Of a DNA stretch of 48,786 nucleotides, positions 23,515 to 33,252 are shown piece by piece; the stretch's first letter is position 1; each line of letters opens with the position of its first letter. The position numbers were made by a program, and so were the translations under genes. The notes below the pieces were generated by a model. It did not search any database. It worked only from the letters and a program-made list of their open reading frames with translations, and had not been told where the DNA came from. Source of the DNA: Nocardia neocaledoniensis. Lineage in GTDB: Bacteria > Actinomycetota > Actinomycetes > Mycobacteriales > Mycobacteriaceae. Where the stretch lies: positions 1 to 48,786 of the forward strand of contig NZ_JARWOJ010000177.1 in assembly GCF_029868625.1 (NCBI RefSeq). Reading direction: 5' to 3'.

Positions 23515-25554
23515 TCAGGGAATCGGCCGGTCCGTGGGCAGGTTCACGAAACTCGGCGCGGCCGGATCCAGCCGGACGTGCTGGGGCGCCAGCTCGGTGG
23601 CGTTGAGCATCGGCCGGAACGGCAGCGCCTTGGGCGCGTTGCCCGCGTAGACATCGATCCGCAGTCGGTGCCCCGGCGCCAGCACCGCCTGGGTCGGGAT
23701 GACCGCCACGTCCAGGTCGGTCGGCGCGCCCGGCTCCACCGGGAGCAGGCGGTCGACGGTCAGCGGATTGAACGGGGCGGTGAGGTCGCCGTTGACCGAG
23801 CGCGCGCTGCGCCGTTCGTCGATGGCGCGCATCGAGGAGGTCAGCTGACCCGTGGTGAGCACCGTCGACGTGCCGTCCGGGGCGACATCGTTGACGGTGA
23901 CGTTCCAGAATCCGTCGGCCGTGTCGTGGACGGTGTTGAGCCGCACATTGATCGGGCCCGAGATCACCGTCTGCTCGGTGATCGGCGCACTGGTGAAGGT
24001 GAGCGCGTTGCGCTCGGCGATCCGGGAGTCCTTGGCGCAGATGTCGAGCGCCGCGGTCATGCCGGCCGAGCCCTGCGCCGCGTCCCGCGAGCAGATGGTG
24101 CTCAGACCCGGTGCGACGGTGAGGTTCTCGACGGCAGTCGGGCCGGTGGCGCTCAGCGATCCGTCGTGGCGGCTGTCCTCGGTGCTGCCGCTCGGCGCCG
24201 CCGAGAGGTAGACCCGCCGGTGCGTCACGCCGGGCATCGGGAACTCGGGCAGCGTCACCCAGCTGCCGCCCTGCTGTTTCACGGTCACCGGCCCGAAGGA
24301 TTCGATACCGCTGTCGATGTCCTTGAGCCACTTGTCGAACCAGGCGCGCTGCAGCACGTCCAGCCGCGGCGGCGCGCCCGGAACACCCGTTCCCGCACCG
24401 GGATTCGCGTGATAGGTGTCGCCGACGACGAGTTGTTTGCGGCCGGCGGGCAGCGGGATCTGCTCGTACAGTTTGGTCGCGCTGTTGGCGAAGATGTCGT
24501 GCCAGCCGCCGTAGACGAAGGTCGGCACGGTCACCTGCTCGGGGTGCCCCATGATCGCCTCGCGGAAGGCCGAGGTGTCGTCGAGGGCGCCGTCGAGGGC
24601 CGAGGGCATCTCGTCCAGGGACGGCGTGAGCAGCGACTGCGCGAGCAGATCGAAGTTGGTGGTCGGATCGGCGAGCCGGTCGTGGAACCAGGTCCAGTCG
24701 AAGCTGCCGTCGGCCATCGACGCGACATCGGGGACGAGCTTGAGCTGGTTCACCGAGTTCAGCCACAGCGGCAGGAACGTGGTCCCGACGCCGCCGCCGG
24801 GCGCGACCACGTCGCGCATCAGGTCGCTGCCCGGTTCCACCGGGAAGATCGCCTGCAGCGGGGCGGGCGCGTTCTCCGCGGCGCGCAGCTGGTTGATCCC
24901 GGAGTAGGAGCCCCCGCTCATCCCGATCCGCCCGTTCGACCACGGCTGGTGCGCGGCCCATTCGATCACCTCGCGGGTGTCGAGCTGCTCCCTGGCGCCG
25001 AGGGTGTCCCACTTGCCCTGCGACAGACCGGTTCCGCGCACATCGGCGACGACGACGGTGTAGCCGCTGCTGATGAGCTTGCGGTCGACGCCGAGCATGG
25101 TCTGGATCATGCCGCCGTCGAGGGCCTGCATCAGATCGCCGAACCCGCTGATCGGCGTGGTCGACAGATTGAGCCTGCGCACGATGTCGACGGCGGTGGC
25201 CTGCAGACCGGGCACCGCCGCGGCCGACTCGATCAGGCCGGTCATCAGTTTCGAGTAGGGCGTGAGGCTGACGATCGTCGGCAGCGGTCGCGTCTCGATC
25301 ACGCCCGCCGCGTCGGCGGGACGGTAGACATCGGCCTTGAGCACGACGCCGTCGCTCATGGCGATCTCGACGCCGCGCTCCACCCGGACCTCCGGGTAGG
25401 CGCCGGGTCCGTCGTGTTGCGCGGTCCAGCGCGCGGCGGGCGTCTCCGGCGCTTGACCCGCCGCCGGACCACCACCACACCCCAGCACGACTATCAGCGC
25501 GAGCATCGTCACCGCCATCCGGACGAACCCGCGTTCCGAACCTCTACCCGCCAT
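23515..25554 (-). CDS. Exported CocE/NonD-type alpha/beta hydrolase (X-Pro peptidase family)
   Basis: A 679-residue secreted hydrolase. Residues 1-26 form a lipoprotein-like signal ending VVLGC (Cys26). The alpha/beta domain carries GMSGGSYSGINQ with nucleophile S216, VVADVRGTGLSQGKW (oxyanion region), FVYGGWHDIF for the acid and VVGDTYHANPG for the His. The C-terminal jelly-roll starts about residue 430 (GTSTVLTTGQLTSSMRA, LRIDVYAGNAPK). Family members cleave X-Pro dipeptides, cocaine-like esters or glutaryl amides; the substrate here is unknown. ATG 25554 has GGGGAG upstream. Confidence 0.9.
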   Translation of the reverse strand: MAGRGSERGFVRMAVTMLALIVVLGCGGGPAAGQAPETPAARWTAQHDGPGAYPEVRVERGVEIAMSDGVVLKADVYRPADAAGVIETRPLPTIVSLTPYSKLMTGLIESAAAVPGLQATAVDIVRRLNLSTTPISGFGDLMQALDGGMIQTMLGVDRKLISSGYTVVVADVRGTGLSQGKWDTLGAREQLDTREVIEWAAHQPWSNGRIGMSGGSYSGINQLRAAENAPAPLQAIFPVEPGSDLMRDVVAPGGGVGTTFLPLWLNSVNQLKLVPDVASMADGSFDWTWFHDRLADPTTNFDLLAQSLLTPSLDEMPSALDGALDDTSAFREAIMGHPEQVTVPTFVYGGWHDIFANSATKLYEQIPLPAGRKQLVVGDTYHANPGAGTGVPGAPPRLDVLQRAWFDKWLKDIDSGIESFGPVTVKQQGGSWVTLPEFPMPGVTHRRVYLSAAPSGSTEDSRHDGSLSATGPTAVENLTVAPGLSTICSRDAAQGSAGMTAALDICAKDSRIAERNALTFTSAPITEQTVISGPINVRLNTVHDTADGFWNVTVNDVAPDGTSTVLTTGQLTSSMRAIDERRSARSVNGDLTAPFNPLTVDRLLPVEPGAPTDLDVAVIPTQAVLAPGHRLRIDVYAGNAPKALPFRPMLNATELAPQHVRLDPAAPSFVNLPTDRPIP

Positions 25555-25817
25555 TGTGTCGCTCCCCGACCGGTTCGTCTGCACCGTTTGACCTGAAGCA
25601 CCGCAGGATCAGCGCGGAAACTGTAACAGCGCTAACGACCGCACGCCGTCAGCCTCGGCCCGCTCGGACTGTCGCAGTGACTACGCGTTGTTCCAGTTCA
25701 GCGGCCTGCGGGTCGGGCGCGAACGCCCGCGCGGTGTCGGTGGCTGGTGGTTGACTGAGCCCATGCCGGAGCGGTTCCGGCCGGTTTCCCATCCCATCGC
25801 CGAGGAGGACGTTCGAC
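25555..25817. other. Divergent intergenic region, hydrolase and double-VOC genes
   Basis: 263 bases. I see a plus-strand TTGACT at about 25752 without a good -10 at the right distance, and GAGGAGG before ATG 25818. A more AT-rich patch (AACTGTAACAGCGCTAACG, about 25619-25637) probably belongs to the minus-strand hydrolase promoter. No gene. Confidence 0.3.
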
Positions 25818-26621
25818 ATGCCGACACGTGACGAAGCCTGGCCGCAGGGCACGCCCTGCTGGATCGACTGTCAGGTCGACGACACCGCAGCCGCCCGTGA
25901 TTTCTACAGCGCCCTGTTCGGCTGGACCGTTCAGGACGGGCCCGCCGACGCCGGTGGGTACCTGATGGCGACGCTCGAGGGCCGACCGGCCGCGGGCATC
26001 GGCCCCAAACCCGACAACATGCGGATGATGCCGTCCACCTGGACCACCTACTTCGCCGCCGAGCGCGCCGACGAGATCGCGGAGAAGGTGAGCGAGGCGG
26101 GCGGGCAGGTGTTCATGCCGCCGTTCGACGTGCTCGATGTCGGGCGCATGTTCATCGGGGCCGACCCCACCGGCGGGGTATTCGGCGTCTGGGAAGCCAA
26201 GGCCCATACGGGTGCCGGGATCTTCAATCAGCCCGGCGCCTACTGCTGGAACGAGCTGCACACCAGCGGCTACGAGCAGGCCCACGACTTCTACCGTGCC
26301 GTGTTCGGCTGGAGCTACACCGAGATCGGCGACGGCGAGAACTTCACCTACTCCACCTTCAAGCTGCCCAGCGGCGGCGAGGAGGTCGGCGGAATGATGG
26401 ACGCCTCCGCCCTGAGCACGCCGACCTCTTGGCTCACCTGGATCCAGGTCGACGACACCGACGGCGCGCTGGCCAAGGCCACCGAACTCGGCGCGTCGGT
26501 GATCATGGGCCCCGACGACAGCCCGTTCGGCCGCATGGGCATTCTGCAGGCGCCGCAGGGCGAGGTCTTCGGCATCATCGATCCGGCCAAGGCCGTGGGC
26601 GAGGTGCCCACCGGGTCCTGA
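25818..26621 (+). CDS. Two-module VOC family protein
   Basis: A 267-residue protein made of two VOC modules, about 10-125 (GTPCWIDCQVDDTAAARDFY to FIGADPTGGVFGVWEAK) and 135-260 (GAYCWNELHTSGYEQAHDFY to LQAPQGEVFGIIDPAK). Actinomycete proteins of this type resemble CFP30B of mycobacteria and hydroxylase-associated VOC proteins. Function unknown. GAGGAGG precedes ATG 25818. It ends at a strong convergent hairpin. Confidence 0.88.
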   Translation: MPTRDEAWPQGTPCWIDCQVDDTAAARDFYSALFGWTVQDGPADAGGYLMATLEGRPAAGIGPKPDNMRMMPSTWTTYFAAERADEIAEKVSEAGGQVFMPPFDVLDVGRMFIGADPTGGVFGVWEAKAHTGAGIFNQPGAYCWNELHTSGYEQAHDFYRAVFGWSYTEIGDGENFTYSTFKLPSGGEEVGGMMDASALSTPTSWLTWIQVDDTDGALAKATELGASVIMGPDDSPFGRMGILQAPQGEVFGIIDPAKAVGEVPTGS

Positions 26622-26634
26622 TCTCCGCGGGGCG

Positions 26635-26666
26635 GCACGCGCCGGTGCGAGGGCTCCGGCGCGTGC
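26635..26666. terminator. Bidirectional hairpin terminator, 11-bp stem
   Basis: GCACGCGCCGG, a 10-base loop and CCGGCGCGTGC. It sits between convergent genes ending at 26621 and 26672. Confidence 0.85.
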
Positions 26667-26671
26667 GACAC

Positions 26672-28714
26672 CTATGGCGTGACGATGGCGAAGTCCGGGT
26701 CCGGCTTGTCGATCAGGGCGGGCAGCTTCGCGAGCGCGGTGGCATCGCCGTCGATGACGATGGCGCCGTCGGCCACCTCCTTCTTCAGGTCGCCGCGTCC
26801 CAGCAGGGCCCGGATCAGTACCGCGCGAGTGAGGGTGAGCGTCGCGTCCGGCGCGGGCAGCCGGTCGCCGGGGAACCGGTCGTGGTGCACGAGCACACCG
26901 TTGCGCAGTTCCACGCGGTGGACCCGGTCGCGTTCGTCGCTGATCCGCCAGTCCGTGCTCATCCGCACCTCCCAGGCCTTGGGACCGTCGAGGCGCAGCG
27001 CCATCGCGTCGAACACCTGCTCCACGCTCAGCGCCGCCGCCAGGGAGGCGGAGTTCGCCGTGGTCGGCGTGCCGAACGGGCCGTGGCGCAGTTCGTGCGC
27101 GCCGCTGAGGTAGAAATTGCGCCAGGTGGCGTTCTCCGCGCCGTAGGCCAGCTGTTCGAAAGCGCTGGCCTGCAAGGCTTTCGCGGTCTCGTTGGCCGGG
27201 TCGTCGAAGATCACGTAGTTCACCAGTTGCACGACCCACCGGTAGTCGGCGTCGTCGTAGGCCCGCTGCGCCTGCTGCAGCGCGGCGGCGGCCCCGCCCA
27301 TGGCGGCGACGTGGCGACGGGCGTTCTCGACCGGAGGATGCTCCCACAGGTGGGCGGGATTCCCGTCGAACCAGCCCATGTACCGCTGGTAGACGGCCTT
27401 GACGTTGTGACTGACCGAGCCGTAGTAGCCGCGCGTCGACCACGACCGCGTGAGTGCGGGCGGCATGGTGATCATCTCGGCGATCTCGGCGCCGACGTAC
27501 CCCTGGTTCAGCAGCCGCAGGGTCTGGTCGTGGAGATAGGCGTACATGTCGCGCTGGAGCCCGAGGAACTCCACGATCCGCTCGGTGCCCCAGATCGGCC
27601 AGTGATGGGAGGAGAACACCAGATCCGACACGCGTCCGTAGCGATTGATCGATTCGGTGAGGTACTTCGCCCACACGTGCGGATCGCGGACGAGCGCGCC
27701 GCGCAGCGTGACGATGTTGTGCATGGTGTGGGTGGCGTTCTCGGCCATGCACAGAATGCGGCGGTCGGGGAAGTAGAAGTTCATCTCCGAGGGCGCCTCG
27801 GTGCCGGGGGTGAGCTGGAAGACCATGCGCACCCCGTCGACGATCTCCTCCTGATCGGTGCGGGTGACGTGCACGGTCGGCGGGACGAGGCTGATCGTTC
27901 CGGTCGAGGTGGTCTGCCCGAGCCCGGCGCTGACCTGGCCCTTCGGGCCACGCGGCAGGGCGGCGCCGTACATGTAGGCAGAGCGGCGCGCCATCGCGGT
28001 GCCGGTGTAGACGTTCTCGGCGACGGCGTGCTCGAGGAACCCGGACGGCGCGATCACCGGGCAGCGGCCTGCGGCCACGTCCTGCGGGGTGATCACGCCG
28101 TAGCTGCCACCGAAATGGTCGACGTGGGAATGCGAATAGATCAGGCCCGTCACCGGCCGGTCGCCGCGGTGCTCGCGGTAGAGGGCGAGCCCGGCCGCCG
28201 CGGTTTCCGCCGAGATGAGCGGGTCGATGACGATCACCCCGGTGTCGCCCTCGATCAGGGTCATGTTCGACAGATCGAGGCCGCGGATCTGATAGAAGCC
28301 CGGCGCGATCTCGTAGAGGCCCTGCTTCACCGCGAGCTGGGCCTGCCGCCACAGGCTCGGATTCACCGACTGCGGACAGGATCCGGCGAGGAAGTCGTAG
28401 GACTCGTTGTCCCACACCACCTTTCCCGACGCGTCGGTGACGGTGCCCGGTTCGAGGGAGGCGATCCAGCCGCGATCGGCGTCGGCGAAGTCGGCGGTGT
28501 CGCCGAAGGGCAATGTGTCGGCAAGCGCGCGATGGGCCTCGGCGATGGCCTCGGTCGGGTCGGTCTGCGTCGTCGACGGCGAGATACCGGCCGCCTCGTC
28601 GGCGCATCCGGTCGCGGTCAAGCCGACGGCGACCGCGGCGGCGGCACCCGCCCCGACCCCGAGCAGTCCCCGCCGCGACACCGCGAACCGGTCCCCGTGC
28701 GCACCATCCACCAC
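26672..28714 (-). CDS. Exported alkylsulfatase, SdsA1 type (metallo-beta-lactamase fold)
   Basis: A 680-residue SdsA/Yjcs-type sulfatase that hydrolyses primary alkyl sulfates to alcohol and sulfate. The N-terminus SRRGLLGVGAGAAAAVAVGL has a twin-arginine signal; Cys37 in TATGC could be lipidated, although the -3 residue is not ideal. The metallo-beta-lactamase core has H195-S-H197-V-D-H200-FGG, with TPGTEAPSEMNFYFP and FSSHHWPIWG further on. An alpha-helical dimerisation domain and a C-terminal SCP-2-like domain (about 555-680) complete the family plan. It starts with GTG. A 27-bp palindrome lies 57 bases upstream. With the organosulfur operon it points to sulfate-starvation scavenging. Confidence 0.93.
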   Translation of the reverse strand: MVDGAHGDRFAVSRRGLLGVGAGAAAAVAVGLTATGCADEAAGISPSTTQTDPTEAIAEAHRALADTLPFGDTADFADADRGWIASLEPGTVTDASGKVVWDNESYDFLAGSCPQSVNPSLWRQAQLAVKQGLYEIAPGFYQIRGLDLSNMTLIEGDTGVIVIDPLISAETAAAGLALYREHRGDRPVTGLIYSHSHVDHFGGSYGVITPQDVAAGRCPVIAPSGFLEHAVAENVYTGTAMARRSAYMYGAALPRGPKGQVSAGLGQTTSTGTISLVPPTVHVTRTDQEEIVDGVRMVFQLTPGTEAPSEMNFYFPDRRILCMAENATHTMHNIVTLRGALVRDPHVWAKYLTESINRYGRVSDLVFSSHHWPIWGTERIVEFLGLQRDMYAYLHDQTLRLLNQGYVGAEIAEMITMPPALTRSWSTRGYYGSVSHNVKAVYQRYMGWFDGNPAHLWEHPPVENARRHVAAMGGAAAALQQAQRAYDDADYRWVVQLVNYVIFDDPANETAKALQASAFEQLAYGAENATWRNFYLSGAHELRHGPFGTPTTANSASLAAALSVEQVFDAMALRLDGPKAWEVRMSTDWRISDERDRVHRVELRNGVLVHHDRFPGDRLPAPDATLTLTRAVLIRALLGRGDLKKEVADGAIVIDGDATALAKLPALIDKPDPDFAIVTP

Positions 28715-28770
28715 TGCACAACCTCATTCAGACGATCATCGGCCGCCGTCACCGGCGGTGCGACCCGCGT

Positions 28771-28797
28771 CGCTATTGCAGCATAACTGCAATAGCG
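28771..28797. promoter_or_regulatory. 27-bp perfect inverted repeat between PucR and sulfatase genes
   Basis: CGCTATTGCAG-CATAA-CTGCAATAGCG, arms of 11 bp, in an unusually AT-rich patch. It lies 3 bases after the PucR stop and 57-83 bases upstream of the sulfatase start, both on the minus strand. It could be a terminator for the first, an operator for the second, or both. The AT-rich arms and lack of U-tract favour an operator. Confidence 0.6.
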
Positions 28798-28800
28798 TGG

Positions 28801-30417
28801 TTAGGTCCGAGCAATCGGCAGAGCGGCCAGCTGGATCTCGAGCAGCAGCCGATCGTCCGGGTCGGCCAGGTCGAGCCCGAGGACGGCTTCGGCGCGGCGC
28901 AGCCGGTAGCGAAGCGTGTTCGGATGCACGCGCAGCGCCGTGGCGGCCGCGCTCACCTCGCCGTTCGCCCGCAGATACGCGCCTACCGACGTGCGCAATT
29001 CCGTCGAGTGCTCCCGGTCGTAGGCATCGAGCGCGGCAACGCGGGGGTCGTGCAGTTCCGGACGGTCCCGGATCAGCCCGATGATCTCGGCCAGCAGCAC
29101 CGCCGTGCGCGCCTCGGCCAGGGTGCTGACGCGGTCACCGCCGGTCGCCGGACTGTCCAGCACGCGGTCGACCTCCGCGCGGGCCCCGGCCACCGCGGTC
29201 AGTCCCGCCACCGGGGCGGCCACGGCGGCGCGCACGACCAGCCCGCGCGCCTGCTCCAACTGGGTCACCAGGCGCCGCACCCACGAACCGACGGCCCGCT
29301 CGGAGTGATAGGCGGGCAGCAGCACGTAGACCCGGTCACCGATCGCCTCGGTCACCGAGTCCTCGCGAAAAGCACTGGCGTGCAGGCGGATCAGCCCGCT
29401 CGATGCGGCCAGCTCGGCGACCGGACCGAGCGCCGCGATGCCGATCACGGCCGCGGGCCCGGCGCTGGGCAGGTGCAGCGCGGCGGCCACCGACGGTACG
29501 TCGACACCCTCGCCGTGCGCGCCGAACAGCCGACGCACCAGCAGCGCCTCCGTCGACGGCGCGTCCAGGCTGCGGGCGATGATCCGCGCGGCCACCGCCG
29601 AGGCGCCGCGCAGGACCTCGGCGGCGTCGGGCCGCAGCGGCCGGTCGCCCTGCTGCAGCCAGATGGTGCCGAGCATGCGGGCCGGTGTCCCCCGGCGGAT
29701 GCCGACGACGAGCCTGCGGCGGATGTCGAGTTCGGGATGTTCGGGGACGTCGACGACCTCGTCGCCACCGCGGACCCGGTCGAACACGCCCCAGTCGCGC
29801 AGGATCCGCAGATAGTCGGCCGGGCCCTCGCGCCCCAGGATGGACCGGATGCGCAGCTGGTCGGCGGAGGCGTCGGAGGCCGAGTAGGCCAGCACGTGGG
29901 ACTGCGGGTCCTCGATGGAGACCATGCCCCCGGTTTCCCTGGCGACGACCTGAGCCAGCCCGAACAGGTCGGTATCGGCCGCGAGCAGGTCGGGCTCGTC
30001 GTCGGTGGCGCGCAGGCCGGGCGGGCGGGTCAGCATCCGGCGCACCAGCCCGAACACCTGATCCCACCGTGCCTGCCGGTGCACATGGACCAGCGCGATG
30101 CCCGCCTCGGCGGCCGCCGCGCGGACCTCGGGAGAGTCGTTGGCGCCCTTGGTCATCAGGACGCGCGGCCGGTGCTCGGGCTCGCGCGCGGCGACCGCGC
30201 GGAGCCAGCCCGCGGTGGCCAGGGCGTCGACTCCGGCGAGCAGGTACACCTGCGGCAGCGGACCGGAGGTCTCGAGCTGCTCGGGGAGATCGGCGGGTTC
30301 GGCCAGCGCGACCGTACGCACCGCGACCGCCGGCCCCGCCGGTGCGTCGACCAGGGTCGCGACCGTGTGGTCGAGCGCGGCGAGCAGTTCGCCGAGCGTG
30401 GTGGCCGCCTCCGGCAT
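28801..30417 (-). CDS. PucR/CdaR-family regulator, probably of proline catabolism
   Basis: A 538-residue regulator. The N-terminal PucR-type domain (about 1-140) contains PQVYLLAGVDALATAGWLRA and VRAAAAEAGIALVHVHRQAR. A GGDEF-like/CdaR middle region follows, and then the diagnostic C-terminal PucR HTH, TSVGAYLRANGEVSAAATAL with RVHPNTLRYRLRRAE. AAAGGAGG precedes ATG 30417. It is divergent from pruA-pruB; regulators of this family activate adjacent proline-use genes in actinomycetes. A pair of matching sites lies in the shared region, so binding there is a reasonable inference. Confidence 0.92.
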   Translation of the reverse strand: MPEAATTLGELLAALDHTVATLVDAPAGPAVAVRTVALAEPADLPEQLETSGPLPQVYLLAGVDALATAGWLRAVAAREPEHRPRVLMTKGANDSPEVRAAAAEAGIALVHVHRQARWDQVFGLVRRMLTRPPGLRATDDEPDLLAADTDLFGLAQVVARETGGMVSIEDPQSHVLAYSASDASADQLRIRSILGREGPADYLRILRDWGVFDRVRGGDEVVDVPEHPELDIRRRLVVGIRRGTPARMLGTIWLQQGDRPLRPDAAEVLRGASAVAARIIARSLDAPSTEALLVRRLFGAHGEGVDVPSVAAALHLPSAGPAAVIGIAALGPVAELAASSGLIRLHASAFREDSVTEAIGDRVYVLLPAYHSERAVGSWVRRLVTQLEQARGLVVRAAVAAPVAGLTAVAGARAEVDRVLDSPATGGDRVSTLAEARTAVLLAEIIGLIRDRPELHDPRVAALDAYDREHSTELRTSVGAYLRANGEVSAAATALRVHPNTLRYRLRRAEAVLGLDLADPDDRLLLEIQLAALPIART

Positions 30418-30431
30418 GCCGCCCTCCTTTG

Positions 30432-30444
30432 TCCGATCGGACGA
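30432..30444. promoter_or_regulatory. Candidate PucR-type regulator site 1
   Basis: TCCGATCGGACGA, containing the perfect palindrome GTCCGATCGGAC (30431-30442). It recurs with one mismatch 32 bases (about three DNA turns) further on, which places both sites on one face of the helix. Confidence 0.6.
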
Positions 30445-30463
30445 ACATTCGACTGGTTCTTCA

Positions 30464-30476
30464 TCCGATCAGACGA
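30464..30476. promoter_or_regulatory. Candidate PucR-type regulator site 2
   Basis: TCCGATCAGACGA, 12 of 13 identical to the site at 30432. It lies upstream of a TTGACT hexamer (30499-30504) that may be the -35 of pruA. No good -10 follows, as expected for an activator-dependent promoter. Confidence 0.6.
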
Positions 30477-30544
30477 TTATGACCGCCCAGTACCGGTGTT
30501 GACTACGTCACATCCCGCCACCCACAGACGCAGGAGCCGCCGTC

Positions 30545-32196
<1,652 letters not shown>

Positions 32197-32197
<1 letters not shown>

Positions 32198-33156
32198 TGT
32201 CGACCCTGCTGCGTTCGCCGCTGCTCGCGGCCGCCCGCTCACCGCGGCTCGAGCGCGCGATCACCCGGCTGCCCGTCAGCAGGTCGGTGGTGTCGCGGTT
32301 CGTCGCGGGCACCACCACCGCCGACGCGGTGCGCGCGGCCGAGACCCTGCTGCGCTCCGGCCGTTTCGTGAGCGTCGACTATCTCGGCGAGGACACCACC
32401 GACCTGGCCACGGCCGAGGCGACCGTGGCGCAGTACCGCGAGCTGATCGCCGCGCTCGGCCGGCTCTCGCGGGCCGAAGTGGCGCCGGGCGCCGTTCGGC
32501 CGCTGGAGGTCTCGGTGAAACTGTCCGCCCTCGGACAGGCGCTCCCGGGTGACGGGCACGCGATCGCCCGCGAGCACGCCCGCCAGATCTGCGCCGCCGC
32601 GGAAGCCGCGGGCGTCTGGGTCACTGTCGACGCCGAGGACCACACCACCACCGACTCGACGCTGGCGATCGTGCGGGAACTGCGCGTGGACTACCCGTGG
32701 CTGGGCACCGTCCTGCAGGCCTACCTGCGCCGCACCGAGGACGACTGCCGCGCCCTGGCCGGGCCGGGATCGCGAATCCGGTTGTGCAAGGGCGCCTACG
32801 ACGAGCCGGCGGCGGTCGCGTTCCGGGACCGCGCCGAGGTCGACGCCTCGTATCTGCGCTGCCTGGCGATCCTCACCGCCGGATCCGGATATCCGATGAT
32901 CGCCTCGCACGATCCGGCGGTGCTCGCGGCCGCGGGTGTGGCCGTGGTGTCGGCGCAACGCAAGACCGAGGAGTACGAGTACCAGATGCTGTTCGGCATC
33001 CGCGCCGACGAACAGCAGCGACTCGCCGACGCGGGAAACCATGTCCGCGTGTACATCCCCTACGGTGAGCAGTGGTACGGGTATTTCATGCGCAGGCTGG
33101 CCGAACGGCCCGCCAACCTCGGGTTCTTCCTGCGCGCACTCGCCGGTGGGCGCTGA
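32197..33156 (+). CDS. pruB: Proline dehydrogenase
   Basis: A 319-residue monofunctional FAD-linked proline dehydrogenase that makes P5C and passes electrons to quinone. The barrel carries EVSVKLSALGQALPGDGHAI, WVTVDAEDHTTTDSTL, TVLQAYLRRTEDDC, IRLCKGAYDEPAAVAF and MIASHDP. The C-terminal signature YIPYGEQWYGYFMRRLAERP binds proline. It is the second gene of the pruAB operon. Confidence 0.96.
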
Positions 33157-33252
33157 ACAATATTCACTCTCGGTGCCCGCGGTCGAACGATGGCGGTGTA
33201 CTCGGGTGCGTGCATCGCGCAGCGGCGATGCGTGCCGACGGAAGGAACGCGA

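Noticed and set aside
26429..28786. 785-codon open frame on the plus strand
   Set aside because: Antisense to the SdsA-type sulfatase, which has full family motifs; the composition is typical of a shadow frame.
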